Origin: an uncultured Erythrobacter sp.
Lineage (GTDB): Bacteria > Pseudomonadota > Alphaproteobacteria > Sphingomonadales > Sphingomonadaceae
NCBI GenBank assembly: GCA_947503275.1
Contig: CANNCZ010000001.1
Span: forward strand, 62,001-126,000
DNA length: 64,000 nt
Direction of reading: 5' to 3'
Shown here: positions 7,323-16,785 of the stretch, piece after piece
Numbering within the stretch: the first letter of the stretch is position 1
Layout: each line of letters begins with the position of its first letter
Position numbers and translations under genes: made by a program
Notes under the pieces: generated by a model
What the model saw: only the letters and a program-made list of their open reading frames with translations
Database searches by the model: none
Told to the model about the DNA's origin: nothing

Positions 7323-10160
7323 CTAGAACTTGGCGCGGATGCGTGCACCATATGTCCGCGGCCGTGTGAAGAACCGGGTGTTATCGAATTGAGTAACGAT
7401 AATCGCAGCTTCTTGCTGCTCATTGGTGATGTTGTTGCCGTAGACTTCGAAGCGGTATTTGCCTTCGTCATCGAGCGTCCAACCGCCACCAATATCCAAT
7501 GTGAAGTAACCATCAATCCGATCAAGCAAACGCCCGCCAGTGACAGGAGTACCGACATTGTTATCGTCGAATTCCAAACTGTTAAAGATCGTGTGGAACT
7601 GCGAAGATCGATAGCCCAACGATGCCACCCAATCGAGCTGACCTTGAGGCAGATCGATGACTTGGCTGACTTTGCCGTTCAACTGCCAGCGCGGTGTGCG
7701 TGGCAAACGATTGCCATCAATGGGGCGGAACACCGCATTTCCGGAATCGACATCAGGCTGGAAACGGAAGTCAGGAATATCTTGCGAGTCCTGAATTTGC
7801 GCCTCTAGCCACAGGGCCGTGAAATCGACGCTGATATTTGCAGGAAGCCCAAAGCCGCCTTCGATTTGGGCACCGTAAATCTCTGAATCTGCGGCGTTGA
7901 AGCTGAACGAGACGACGAGATCTGTGTTCGTACCCGGAGGGACCGGTATATCCTGTCCCAAGATGCCAACCGCTGTTTCAAGAGCAGTCGCAACGCTCAA
8001 CAGTCCTGTGAACACCTGATCGGTGTAATCGTTATAGAACAGTGACGCGTTGAGATACGCTCTGCGCCCGCCAATATCGAATTCGTTCTTACTGCCGAGT
8101 TCATACAGGACGACGCGTTCGGTCCCGTATGTTGGTGCAACACCATTGTCGCCCAGATTGTCATTAAAGCCGCCTGATTTGTGGCCGTTGGCGACCAGTG
8201 CATAGAGCAGGTTCTCTGGCGTGATATCGTATTCTGCGCGCACCCTCCAATCGACAAAGTCGTCTTGGAATTCACCATCCTGCTGGAATATTTGGCCACC
8301 GAATGGAAGCGCGAAAGTGAACGCCCCAGGGTTTAGTGGGAAGACGTCAGGAGCGAACGCACCATTCGTAAAGCCATCGCAATTGAAGAAGTCGAACGAG
8401 ATCGTATCGACACACGGCGTGGTCAAAATTGTGCCATCGCCGCCCTCAGGGAATGGCGTTGCAAAGATTGTTTGCGGACCGTTTGCCAGAATGTCTCCCA
8501 GGTTGTCGCGTGTACCAAATTGCGCGATGCCATTGGCATGAAAAGCAAAGACCTCAGCATCTGAAATCGCGCCGTCGCCATCAGTGTCAGGGTCGATAAT
8601 TGTGCGGTCGAAGGCAGCAAATTCGAAGCCTTCGGTGCCTACGCGCACACCGCCACAACATTCAAAGCTACCACCGCCAAGAGCAAGGCCATAACGCGCA
8701 GCAACACCGGTGCGTTCTTTCTGATCGTCAGTGTAGCGAATGCCGCCCGTTAGACGGAAGTTCTCTGATATCTCATAGGTCGCGTCGCCGTAAAACGCGT
8801 ATGAATCCGTATCGGTCCGAGTGTTAAATTCGATCCCTTGAAAGAACAGGCCACGGTCACCGGTAGAGCCAAGGAAAGAGCGCTGTTCTTCGCTGATGTA
8901 AAGGCCGCCAAGGCTCCAGATGAATGGACCGTCGGAGTTAAAGACGCGCAATTCATGAAATTGCGAACGAGAATCTGAAATGATCCGGAAGCGGGAGAAA
9001 TTGTCGAGATTTTCCTGCAAGATCACCGGATCGTTGATCAGGTCACCGGCTTCAGGTGTGAAAATGTTGTCGCGTTCTGACAAGCGATCCAGCACACCGG
9101 GGAAATCCGGCGACAATGGCGTGGTTGCTTCATAGTCGTACACGGCATCGCGATAGCTGCCGATATACTCGACGTTAAAGCCATCGCCCTCATATTCAAT
9201 TGTGGTCCTGATACCCCAGTGATCTGTGTCCTGTTGAGGTGTGATGCCGCGCGCAATAACATCGCGTGGATCAATATTATCAAACTCGGCCTGAGTGATA
9301 TTGCCGTCTTCCAGCGCACCCAAAGGCAAAGCAAAGTTGGTGCCTGTGTAGCCGGTGCCTTTTTCGGAGATGTAATCGCCTGCAACCAGGATGGTCAGCC
9401 GATCGGTTGGCTCCCACAAAAGCTGCGCGCGACCAGAAAGATTGTCCTGCGATTCAGCGACGTCGATACCCTGATTGGGGCCAACGTTGTTGTAGTAAGA
9501 ATCGTTCTCTTGATAGAGACCGGAGAAGCGAACAGCGACCGTGTCTCCCAACGGAATATTCAACACGCCGCGCAGCGAACGATTGTCGAAATTTCCGTAT
9601 TCCGCCTCAATCGCACCATCGAATGATCCCAGGCCAGGGCGGAACGTAATCGCGTTGATCGAACCGGCGGTCGCGTTGCGGCCGCGCAGCGTGCCCTGCG
9701 GCCCGACGTTGACTTCTACACGCTCAATATCGTGGAACGCGGACCCGATCCCAGAGGGACGCGGGATGTTCACACCATCAAGGTGGAAAGCGGCTGCCGG
9801 GTCGCCCAATTCGGTGTTGTTGGTCGAGCCAATGCCGCGGATGAACACCTCGACATTGCCCTGATTGTTGGCGACTGAGAGGCCCGGTATCTGGTTTTGT
9901 AGGTCGGTGACATTCTGAATGCCCAATGCCCTCAAGTCTTCACCGCTAATAGCAAAGGCAGTGCCAGCGAAATCCTGCAACGTCTGCTCTCGCCGGTCGG
10001 CGGTAACAATGATTGAGTTATCGGAACCGGTATTTTCCGCTTCAACCGTTGGCTCGGCTTCGGTCTGTGTGCTCTGTGCGCTTTGTTCTTGGGCCAAAGC
10101 TGGCTGCGCTAGTGCAACCCCCGCGACACCTGCCAATAGAATTGTACGACGTAGAATCAT
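7323..10160 (-). CDS. TonB-dependent receptor of the beta-glucan locus
   Basis: 945 residues from ATG 10160, chosen over longer in-frame extensions because a signal peptide begins there (MILRRTILLAGVAGVALAQPALA) and GGGGAGAGG sits about 6 bases upstream. TonB-box/plug features follow: SIIVTADRREQTLQDFAGTA, the plug LRALGIQNVTDLQNQIPGL and RVEVNVGPQGTLRGRNATAGSIN, then a 22-strand-type barrel ending in aromatic-rich GARIRAKF. Position at the head of the GH16-GH3-SLC5 unit and behind LacI-type operators points to energised uptake of glucan oligosaccharides across the outer membrane. The exact ligand is not readable from sequence. Confidence 0.9.
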   Translation of the reverse strand: MILRRTILLAGVAGVALAQPALAQEQSAQSTQTEAEPTVEAENTGSDNSIIVTADRREQTLQDFAGTAFAISGEDLRALGIQNVTDLQNQIPGLSVANNQGNVEVFIRGIGSTNNTELGDPAAAFHLDGVNIPRPSGIGSAFHDIERVEVNVGPQGTLRGRNATAGSINAITFRPGLGSFDGAIEAEYGNFDNRSLRGVLNIPLGDTVAVRFSGLYQENDSYYNNVGPNQGIDVAESQDNLSGRAQLLWEPTDRLTILVAGDYISEKGTGYTGTNFALPLGALEDGNITQAEFDNIDPRDVIARGITPQQDTDHWGIRTTIEYEGDGFNVEYIGSYRDAVYDYEATTPLSPDFPGVLDRLSERDNIFTPEAGDLINDPVILQENLDNFSRFRIISDSRSQFHELRVFNSDGPFIWSLGGLYISEEQRSFLGSTGDRGLFFQGIEFNTRTDTDSYAFYGDATYEISENFRLTGGIRYTDDQKERTGVAARYGLALGGGSFECCGGVRVGTEGFEFAAFDRTIIDPDTDGDGAISDAEVFAFHANGIAQFGTRDNLGDILANGPQTIFATPFPEGGDGTILTTPCVDTISFDFFNCDGFTNGAFAPDVFPLNPGAFTFALPFGGQIFQQDGEFQDDFVDWRVRAEYDITPENLLYALVANGHKSGGFNDNLGDNGVAPTYGTERVVLYELGSKNEFDIGGRRAYLNASLFYNDYTDQVFTGLLSVATALETAVGILGQDIPVPPGTNTDLVVSFSFNAADSEIYGAQIEGGFGLPANISVDFTALWLEAQIQDSQDIPDFRFQPDVDSGNAVFRPIDGNRLPRTPRWQLNGKVSQVIDLPQGQLDWVASLGYRSSQFHTIFNSLEFDDNNVGTPVTGGRLLDRIDGYFTLDIGGGWTLDDEGKYRFEVYGNNITNEQQEAAIIVTQFDNTRFFTRPRTYGARIRAKF

Positions 10161-10222
10161 GTTGCCTCTCCCCTTGCATTCGCTTTTCACGAATTGCGTT
10201 GGAGGGGTGAATAGAATGAAAA

Positions 10223-10236
10223 TGTGATCGTTCACA
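10223..10236. promoter_or_regulatory. LacI-type operator 1 (TGTGATCGTTCACA)
   Basis: A near-perfect 14-bp palindrome with central CG, the usual architecture of LacI-family operators. It lies 63 bp upstream of the receptor start. On the minus strand it overlaps a plausible -35 (TTGTGA) whose -10 (TCTATT) lies about 16 bases on, so repressor bound here should block receptor transcription. Confidence 0.7.
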
Positions 10237-10245
10237 ACCAAAAAA

Positions 10246-10259
10246 TGTGATCGGTCACA
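10246..10259. promoter_or_regulatory. LacI-type operator 2 (TGTGATCGGTCACA)
   Basis: A second copy differing from operator 1 at one base, centred 23 bp away (about two helical turns), in the shared region between the receptor and lacI. A repressor dimer on each site, or a tetramer, could control both divergent units and autoregulate lacI. The flanks AA...AA also match operator 1. Confidence 0.7.
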
Positions 10260-10346
10260 ATTCACTGGTTTTGTGTGATAGTTTTGATAGAGTGCAGGGC
10301 GGAATATGGTGGCTAAAAATGGCCATCCGGCGTTTGGGGGAAGAAA

Positions 10347-11405
10347 TTGGCGAGCGAATCGCGAACGAAATCTCCAACTATCAGAGATGTGGCGGCGGCG
10401 GCTGGCGTCTCACATCAGACCGTCTCGCGTGTCATCAACAAGTCTCCAAATGTAAAGGTGGCCTTGCGGGAGAAAGTCCAAACCGCAATCGATGAGCTTG
10501 GTTATGTTCCAAACATTGCAGCACGCAGAATGGGCGGCAATCGGTCTTATTTGATCCTCGCGATCAATGACCGGGCGCGGACACTGGACAATTGGGGTGT
10601 TGGGCGCGGAAACGACTGGGTCGATCAGATGCTGTTTGGCGGCATGATGGAATGCGAGAAGAACGGCTTTCGCATGATCTTTGATCTGATCGACACCGAA
10701 AACCCGGCAGCCGGAAAGCAATTGGCCGCTGCCCTGTCATCGCTTCGCCCGGACGGCGTTATTTTGACCCCGCCGCATAGTGAAAATCAGGACTTGGCCG
10801 ATCTGCTCATTGCAAACGGGACCCCGTTCGCCCGTATCGGTTCGTCCAACAAAGACGACGGTATAAATGTCGTTATGGATGACATGGCAGCGGCTCAAGC
10901 GGCGACACAATCCTTGCTTGATCTGGGCCATCGCAAAGTCGCATTCATCGCGGGCAGCTCAGACTATCTTGCCTCCTCTGCTCGGTTGAATGGTTATCGT
11001 CAGGCCATGGCCGAGGCCAAGTCGCCGATCCACCCAGATTGGGAGCAACCGGGCGATTTCAGCTTTGCGTCCGGCACTCTGGCGGCAGAAAAGCTCTTCG
11101 CATCAACCAGCAGGCCGACTGCGATCTTGGCCAGCAATGATGAGATGGCGTTCGCTGTGCTCCATCAAGCAGACAAGTTTGGCGTTCGGGTGCCTGAAGA
11201 CCTTTCGGTGATCAGTTTTGATGACACGCCGGGCGTGCGGTTCAGCGTGCCGCCGCTTACTGCTATTCGGCAGCCGATTGCCGCTATGGCGCGCCGCGCT
11301 GCGAGTGAACTGATTGAGCAAAAGATCGACAGCCAACAAGGCGCTGAAATCATCCTCCCTTTTGAGCTGATAATTCGTAGGACGACCGGACCAGCTCCGG
11401 AATGA
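10347..11405 (+). CDS. LacI-family transcriptional regulator of the glucan locus
   Basis: 352 residues. The N-terminal helix-turn-helix is clear (PTIRDVAAAAGVSHQTVSRV, then hinge ELGYVPNIAARRMGG). A periplasmic-binding-protein-like sugar domain follows, with GHRKVAFIAGSSDY and the typical PEDLSVISFDDTP near residue 290. The start is TTG at 10347, chosen because GGGGGAAG ends three bases upstream and the DNA-binding domain begins immediately. It is divergent from the receptor operon with two matching operators between. Its stop overlaps the MFS start (ATGA), so the two genes are coupled. The expected inducer is a small beta-glucoside. Confidence 0.92.
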   Translation: MASESRTKSPTIRDVAAAAGVSHQTVSRVINKSPNVKVALREKVQTAIDELGYVPNIAARRMGGNRSYLILAINDRARTLDNWGVGRGNDWVDQMLFGGMMECEKNGFRMIFDLIDTENPAAGKQLAAALSSLRPDGVILTPPHSENQDLADLLIANGTPFARIGSSNKDDGINVVMDDMAAAQAATQSLLDLGHRKVAFIAGSSDYLASSARLNGYRQAMAEAKSPIHPDWEQPGDFSFASGTLAAEKLFASTSRPTAILASNDEMAFAVLHQADKFGVRVPEDLSVISFDDTPGVRFSVPPLTAIRQPIAAMARRAASELIEQKIDSQQGAEIILPFELIIRRTTGPAPE

Positions 11406-12637
11406 CCGCAAGCGACGACCAATCCAAACTAGGTGTCTTTGTGGCCAGCTATGCTGCGGCAAATGCTGGCGCAACAATCGCGTTTGTGCCGCTTCTGGTC
11501 TTTATCTTGCCGCTTAAAGCAGAAGAGATCGCACCAGACAGCAAGCTTCTATTGCTTAGTTTTGCATTGCTCGCAGGCGCCATAACCGCAAGTCTCGCCA
11601 ATATCGCAGCTGGCTGGGCGAGTGACAGATTGTTTGAACGCCGTGGAAGCCGCATCGTGCAGATTGCGGTCAGTCTAATCGCGCTTCTCATGTCATACTA
11701 TTTCTTCGCCAGCGCAAGCTCGTGGACGGCGCTCATCGTCGCGATTGTGTTCTTCCAGCTCAGCTTGAACTTTCTTTTCTCTCCTCTGGGAGCGCTCATC
11801 GCTGATAAAGCCCCCCATCATGTGAAAGGGCGCATCGCGGCTCTGCTCAATATGGGACTGCCGATCGGGACTTTTGCAGTCGCTATTTTGACGAGGCCCC
11901 TGTTTGAAACCAATGATCAGCGGCTTTTGGCGATTGCGATCACCATCGTCATCCTGATCGTTCCATTGCTCCTGTTGGCCAGAGCGCAGCCAAACCTCTC
12001 TTACGCAGAGCCCCAGGATCTGGCACTGGCGAGAACCGAGGATTCACCGGGGAACGACTTGGCTTGGGCGTGGGTTGCAAGGTTCTGCATCCAAGTGTCC
12101 GGCGCAGTGATCTTCGGCTATTTGATCTATTATCTACAAGATGTGGTCAGATATGAGGTCCGGTTTCCAGACAGTTCTGCGGAGCAAGCCTTAGGGATCA
12201 TGACATTCGGTGCCGCGCCGGTCGCCATTCTCACCGCCCTGTTAATCGGTCATTTTTCGGATCGATTGCGCATGCGTCGAGCATTCTTGATTGGCGCTGC
12301 GTGTGCGATCTCCATCGCTCTGCTCAGCATGGTTCTATGGCCAGTGTGGAGCGTCGCTTTGGTCGCTTGCATCGCATTCATTGCGGGGCTGACCGCGTTT
12401 CTGACAATCGACATCGCAGTCGTGACGCAATTGCTAACCGGTTCCAAATCGCGTGCCAAAACTTTGGGTGTAATGAACCTAACGAACACAGTGCCGGCGA
12501 TCATTGCTCCAAGCCTCGCCATCATTCTTAGCTCCAATGAACTCTCTCAGTCTGAGCTTATTCCACTTATGCAAATCTCTTCGGGGCTTGCCGTGATTGC
12601 AGCCTTCAGCGCCAGTCGCATCCGTTCAATCAGGTGA
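11402..12637 (+). CDS. MFS transporter, probably sugar/glucoside
   Basis: 411 residues with about 12 hydrophobic segments and a long middle loop around residue 205. An MFS loop motif (GWASDRLFERRGSR) follows TM2 and a repeat of it (GHFSDRLRMRRAF) follows TM8. The start overlaps the lacI stop by 4 bases. Co-transcription with the locus regulator suggests import of an oligosaccharide or efflux of excess sugar; direction and substrate cannot be read from sequence. The locus therefore carries two inner-membrane carriers, this one and the SLC5 symporter. Confidence 0.82.
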   Translation: MTASDDQSKLGVFVASYAAANAGATIAFVPLLVFILPLKAEEIAPDSKLLLLSFALLAGAITASLANIAAGWASDRLFERRGSRIVQIAVSLIALLMSYYFFASASSWTALIVAIVFFQLSLNFLFSPLGALIADKAPHHVKGRIAALLNMGLPIGTFAVAILTRPLFETNDQRLLAIAITIVILIVPLLLLARAQPNLSYAEPQDLALARTEDSPGNDLAWAWVARFCIQVSGAVIFGYLIYYLQDVVRYEVRFPDSSAEQALGIMTFGAAPVAILTALLIGHFSDRLRMRRAFLIGAACAISIALLSMVLWPVWSVALVACIAFIAGLTAFLTIDIAVVTQLLTGSKSRAKTLGVMNLTNTVPAIIAPSLAIILSSNELSQSELIPLMQISSGLAVIAAFSASRIRSIR

Positions 12638-12795
12638 GCGTTTCGCTTGCTAAGATGGGTGATCATAGCCGAATTCTTGAGACGAAAAGCGGAGTCCAAA
12701 TCATCGGGCTTTACCTCTGACACAAATTCGCGGAAGGTGTGGTCAAGAATAGAAAGCTGCGCGGTGACAGTGCCGAGAATCACTCGGTCTGACAT
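12547..12795 (-). CDS. Possible small protein, unknown function
   Basis: An 82-codon frame (ATG at 12795; an in-frame GTG lies two codons upstream at 12801) fills the gap between two MFS genes and overlaps the 3' end of the first by 91 bp. Its codon use and composition look coding (DHTFREFVSEVKPDDLD, then NAHLIERMRLALKAAI, an amphipathic helix), but I see no convincing SD and no recognisable family. It may be spurious. Confidence 0.25.
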   Translation of the reverse strand: MSDRVILGTVTAQLSILDHTFREFVSEVKPDDLDSAFRLKNSAMITHLSKRNAHLIERMRLALKAAITASPEEICISGISSD

Positions 12796-12821
12796 CGACA
12801 CATGCTGTTTGGGAGAAGTTG

Positions 12822-14342
12822 ATGGCCGAAGCGACTATGCACGCACCAACTAGTGCTGCCCCTGCGTCGGAAGGTTTCGGAACGCCTGGCTATCGCGCCT
12901 ATGTTCTGAGCGCATTACTCGTCGTTTACATCTTCAATTTCATCGACCGGACGATCATCAATATCCTGACGGAGCCAATCAAGCTCACTTTCGGGCTTGA
13001 AGACTGGCAAATGGGCTTGCTTGGCGGGCCAGCCTTCGCGGTCCTTTACACCTTTATTGGTATACCGATCGCGCGCGGCGCCGAACGGTTTAACCGAGTG
13101 CTCATCATCGCATCTGCCGTCGCCATCTGGAGTCTGTTCACGGCTCTTTGCGGTTTTGCGATGTCGTTCATGATGCTGTTCCTATTCAGAATTGGTGTCA
13201 GCATTGGTGAGGCGGGATGCACACCGCCTGCCCAGTCCTTGATTGCAGATTATTTCGTACCATCGCGCCGCGCCACAGCGGTCTCAGTTTACGCTTTAGG
13301 CGTACCGCTTGGCGGAATGCTTGCCTCGGTTTTTGGCGGGCAGCTTGCTGGGCTAGACGGCGCGCAATACGGCGCCTTTGTGAATTCAATCGGTATCGGC
13401 TCTCTGTTTGGCGATCTGGACTGGTCACAAGTCGAAGGCTGGCGCGTCGCCTTTGTCGTATGCGGAGTGCCAGGGCTGCTGTTGTCGCTGATCGTATGGC
13501 GCACCATTAAAGAGCCGCCGCGCGGCTACACCGATCCCGCTGCGCTTCAGGGGCTGGAAAAGGCAAGCTTTAAGGAGGCGCTGGCTGTTTTGGCCAAGAA
13601 GCCAGCTTATCGTCACATCGTGTTCGGCGCGACGCTCGCCTCTTTCGTTGGCTACGGCGTTGGCCAATTCACCACATCATTCCTGCTGCGCACACACGGT
13701 CTTACGATCCAACAGGCATCTTTGCTTTACGGCGTTGTTCTAGGTTTGATGGCTGCGGTTGGCGTGTTCAGCTCCGGCTGGTTGGCTGACAGGATGTCCA
13801 AAAGATATCCCAACGCGCTTTCGTGGCTACCCGCGATTGGCATGGGGGCATCGGTGCCGCTTTATGCATTTGGCTTCCTAATGCCCAATCTGTGGCTGGC
13901 GGTGCCGGCGCTTATGGTCGCCGCGATGATCCACTATTTCTATCTCGGGCCAATGTATGCGGTGTCGGGAGGGGTCGTCGACAGCAGGATGCGCGCAACA
14001 TCGGTTGCGATCACCCTGTTTGTGGTCAATTTGCTCGGCTACGGCCTCGGCCCGCCGGTGATTGGCGTGCTCTCGACCTTCTTGAAGACTATGTTCCTCG
14101 ATGGGCAAGCAATCGGGCTGACGCTGGAGACGTGTAAACCGTTACTGTCGCTTGGCGCTGAGGCGAAGGCACTGCTCGGCGGTTCAGAACTGGAAGCGAT
14201 GGAAGCCTGCTCTAGTGCGGAAGCACGCGGTCTTCAGTGGTCGATTGTCATCTTCAGCTGCATTTATGGCTGGGCGGCTGTGCATTACCTTTTGGCGGGC
14301 CGAACGCTTCAGCGTGACATGGTTGCCAATTCCGCGTCCTAA
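12822..14342 (+). CDS. MFS transporter, spinster-like
   Basis: 506 residues, about 12 membrane segments. The N-terminal block (YVLSALLVVYIFNFIDRTII, then LGLLG-like GLLGGPAFAVLYTFIGIPIA and RIGVSIGEAGCTPPAQSLIADYF) matches spinster-type MFS carriers common in sphingomonads. ATG 12822 is preferred over the TTG just before it because GGGAGAAG gives a normal spacing. Aminotransferase and TetR genes follow in the same direction, so it may move the amine or keto acid used by that enzyme. The substrate is unknown. Confidence 0.85.
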   Translation: MAEATMHAPTSAAPASEGFGTPGYRAYVLSALLVVYIFNFIDRTIINILTEPIKLTFGLEDWQMGLLGGPAFAVLYTFIGIPIARGAERFNRVLIIASAVAIWSLFTALCGFAMSFMMLFLFRIGVSIGEAGCTPPAQSLIADYFVPSRRATAVSVYALGVPLGGMLASVFGGQLAGLDGAQYGAFVNSIGIGSLFGDLDWSQVEGWRVAFVVCGVPGLLLSLIVWRTIKEPPRGYTDPAALQGLEKASFKEALAVLAKKPAYRHIVFGATLASFVGYGVGQFTTSFLLRTHGLTIQQASLLYGVVLGLMAAVGVFSSGWLADRMSKRYPNALSWLPAIGMGASVPLYAFGFLMPNLWLAVPALMVAAMIHYFYLGPMYAVSGGVVDSRMRATSVAITLFVVNLLGYGLGPPVIGVLSTFLKTMFLDGQAIGLTLETCKPLLSLGAEAKALLGGSELEAMEACSSAEARGLQWSIVIFSCIYGWAAVHYLLAGRTLQRDMVANSAS

Positions 14343-14409
14343 AGGGATCGGTCGCGGGCCGTTTGCTGAACGTGCGCTTTTTGTCCGCGTCGCAGTCGCG
14401 TGAGTAGGT

Positions 14410-14437
14410 CCGGATGGCTTTACGCAGAGCCGTCCGG
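14410..14437 (+). terminator. Hairpin after the spinster MFS gene
   Basis: CCGGATGGCT and AGCCGTCCGG form a 10-bp stem (one G-T pair) with an 8-nt loop, 68 bp past the MFS stop. There is no strong U-run, so it is a weak intrinsic-terminator candidate or a processing site before the aminotransferase gene. Confidence 0.4.
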
Positions 14438-14595
14438 GGCCACTCTCATATCTCATGAATTTGTGAGCCTCGTCGTGCCGTAAAGCATCAACGGTGCGCA
14501 CCAGAATATTCTGCGTGGTCTGTTCGCTCGTAAAAACCTCTTGCCGCACTGCACCGTTAAAGATAGCAATTGCTATTAATCAAGAAGGGTTTGAA

Positions 14596-15825
14596 ATGAG
14601 CGGCACAAATGATCGCGGATTGAGAGAGCGTGCGCAGCGAGTGATCCCCGGTGGCATGTACGGCCATCAATCGACAGCATACCTACCCGACAGTGCACCG
14701 CAGTTCTTTAGCAAGGCACAAGGAGCCTATCTGTGGGATTATGATGACAACCGATATGTGGATTTCATGTCCGCCTACGGCCCCAATCTGTTTGGCTATA
14801 GCAATCGCGAAGTGGACGATGTGTATTGCGATCAGCTCAAATTGATCGACGTCGCCACCGGCCCCAGCGCGACCATGATCGAATTGGCAGAGGCGTTTTG
14901 CGATCTGGTCACGCATGCCGATTGGGCGGTTTTCTGTAAGAACGGCACCGATGCGACCTCGATGGCTCTGATGACTGCGCGGGCATATCGTGACCGCAGA
15001 AAAGTGCTGATTGCCCATGGCGCGTATCATGGCTCTGCCAGCTGGTGCACACCGTTCCCGGCTGGAACCCTGCCGGAAGAACGCGCGCATTTCATACACT
15101 ACCAATACAATGATCCCGACAGTCTGCGCGCCGCCGCACAAGAGGCTGGCGATGATCTGGCGGGGATATTTGCCTCGCCTTTCAAGCATGACGTCTTGGT
15201 CGATCAAGAATTGCCGAACGAGGATTATGCGCGCGCCGCACGGTCGATTTGCGATGATCGTGATGCGCTGCTGATTGTTGACGATATTCGTGCCGGGTTC
15301 CGTATTGAGCGTGATTGCAGCTGGCAGAGTCTGGGTGTTGAGCCAGATTTGTCGAGCTGGGGCAAAAGCATCGCCAATGGCCATCCGATCTCATGCTTGC
15401 TTGGGGCCGACAGAGCACGAGATGCCTTTAGCAAACTGTATTGCACCGGCTCTTTCTGGTTTTCCGCTGCGGCAATGGCTGCATCACTCAAAACGCTCGA
15501 GATGATCAAAAGCACTGACTATCTGGAGCGCACCATAGCCATGGGTCAGCAATTGCGAGACGGTCTATCCGATGTGGCAAATCGGCATGGGATGAACATG
15601 AGCCAGACCGGCCCGGTGCAGATGCCGCTGATCATGTTTGATCAAGCTGATGGAAACCGCGATATGGCGCTTGGTGGAGCGTTTGCCGATGCGATGTTGC
15701 GGCGCGGTGTATATTTCCACCCGTTCCACAACATGTTCATCAATGCGGCGATGACGCAGGCTGATATCGCCTTCACAATTGCCGCAGCGCAGGCGTCTGC
15801 GGAGGAAATAACCGCCTCAAAATAG
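14596..15825 (+). CDS. Class III PLP-dependent aminotransferase / aminomutase-like
   Basis: 409 residues. The fold-type I, class III pattern resembles glutamate-1-semialdehyde aminomutase: VIPGGMYGHQS at the N-terminus, GAYLWDYDDNRYVDF, CKNGTDATSMALMTARAYR, the aspartate motif LIVDDIRAGFR, and PLP lysine Lys257 in SWGKSIANGHPIS. ATG 14596 is chosen over an upstream extension because AGAAGGG precedes it and the conserved core begins directly. A real HemL would not usually sit with an MFS carrier and TetR, so this is more likely a catabolic or specialised transaminase; the amine substrate is unknown. Confidence 0.85.
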   Translation: MSGTNDRGLRERAQRVIPGGMYGHQSTAYLPDSAPQFFSKAQGAYLWDYDDNRYVDFMSAYGPNLFGYSNREVDDVYCDQLKLIDVATGPSATMIELAEAFCDLVTHADWAVFCKNGTDATSMALMTARAYRDRRKVLIAHGAYHGSASWCTPFPAGTLPEERAHFIHYQYNDPDSLRAAAQEAGDDLAGIFASPFKHDVLVDQELPNEDYARAARSICDDRDALLIVDDIRAGFRIERDCSWQSLGVEPDLSSWGKSIANGHPISCLLGADRARDAFSKLYCTGSFWFSAAAMAASLKTLEMIKSTDYLERTIAMGQQLRDGLSDVANRHGMNMSQTGPVQMPLIMFDQADGNRDMALGGAFADAMLRRGVYFHPFHNMFINAAMTQADIAFTIAAAQASAEEITASK

Positions 15826-15885
15826 GTGGTGTTTGCTCTCCGCCGCGTCGCTCGTCTAGTGGTGCATTCATGGTTGGAGGCACGG

Positions 15886-16515
15886 ATGGCTGAATCTGCA
15901 CCGCAAGAGCTGGATGACAAATCCTTTCGCCTCCGCAGCAGGCCGACGCAGAAACGTGCGCGCGAGACATTTGAGTTGATCTTGACCACTGCGGCCATGC
16001 TGCTGGAAGAGGTCGGCTTTGATAAGCTCAACACGAATTTGATCTGCAAGCGCGCAAAGATGACGCCGCCTGCACTTTATCGGTATTTCCCCAACAAATA
16101 CGCCATCCTCGAAGAGCTCGGCAGCCGGTTGATGGAGGAGCAAAACGATTCCTCTTTCCGTTGGATGGAGGACAATCGGGACAAGAAAATCACCGCTGAG
16201 ATGATAGCTCAACTGCTGCGCGAGCAATATGAGATCACGCGCGACTTTACCGGTGCAAAATGGATCATGCGATCGCTCCGTTCAGTTCCTGCTCTCGCGA
16301 ATGTGCGGCTCAAATCGCACGCCTTGATGATCAGCCGTTTTACCGAATGGAACATGGAAAAAGTGCCGGGCCGCGATGCTGTTGCGATTGAGCGCCGCGC
16401 GCGGATTGCAAACGAGATTGGCTACGCCTTGATCGAAATGTTGCTGGACGGCGATGATGACGATGCTGATGCGATTTTCGCTGATGCAGGGGCGATGCTG
16501 ACTGGTTTGCGATAA
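15886..16515 (+). CDS. TetR-family transcriptional regulator
   Basis: 209 residues. The N-terminal TetR helix-turn-helix is visible (KRARETFELILTTAAMLLEE, NLICKRAKMTPPALYRYFPNKYAIL). The C-terminal ligand domain is not diagnostic. ATG 15886 has an excellent GGAGG five bases upstream, so the longer reading frame beginning at 15826 is rejected. It follows the aminotransferase by 60 bp and probably regulates the MFS-aminotransferase pair; I could not identify its operator. Confidence 0.88.
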   Translation: MAESAPQELDDKSFRLRSRPTQKRARETFELILTTAAMLLEEVGFDKLNTNLICKRAKMTPPALYRYFPNKYAILEELGSRLMEEQNDSSFRWMEDNRDKKITAEMIAQLLREQYEITRDFTGAKWIMRSLRSVPALANVRLKSHALMISRFTEWNMEKVPGRDAVAIERRARIANEIGYALIEMLLDGDDDDADAIFADAGAMLTGLR

Positions 16516-16701
16516 CTGAAGTTGCTCCAGCCCCAACCATGTGCTGATTTCGCTTGCTCAAGATAGCCTAGTTATCACTGTTGAAACTCAGCGAGAGAGT
16601 TCACCGGGTGCAGCATTAGCCGAACCCTGCCAGGCTGGGGCCACGTTTCAGTGGGGCGCTGCGACAGCCGCAATAGCTGGCGCCACAACACGCGGCTCTA
16701 C

Positions 16702-16721
16702 ATGCTAGTTCTTGCTAGCAT
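16702..16721 (+). promoter_or_regulatory. Small perfect hairpin upstream of the acylase gene
   Basis: ATGCTAG and CTAGCAT form a 7-bp stem around a 6-nt loop, 65 bp before the acylase start, within the 270-bp gap after tetR. It could be a TetR-type operator or a transcript hairpin; the sequence does not decide. The rest of this gap shows nothing further. Confidence 0.3.
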
Positions 16722-16785
16722 TATTGCGGGCGCTGGTTATCGTCTGCTCCCAAAACTTGAACAAAGCAGTTCTTGGAGTTGATTG

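Noticed and set aside
10223..10259. CRP/FNR-type sites (TGTGA...TCACA)
   Set aside because: The half-sites match CRP, but the spacer is 4 bp rather than 6, and the sites have the central CG of LacI operators next to a lacI gene.
14683..15384. 233-codon minus-strand frame
   Set aside because: It lies wholly within the aminotransferase gene on the opposite strand and has no motif.
14596..15825. Assignment as hemL
   Set aside because: The fold matches, but the MFS/TetR context and no haem genes nearby make this name unsafe.
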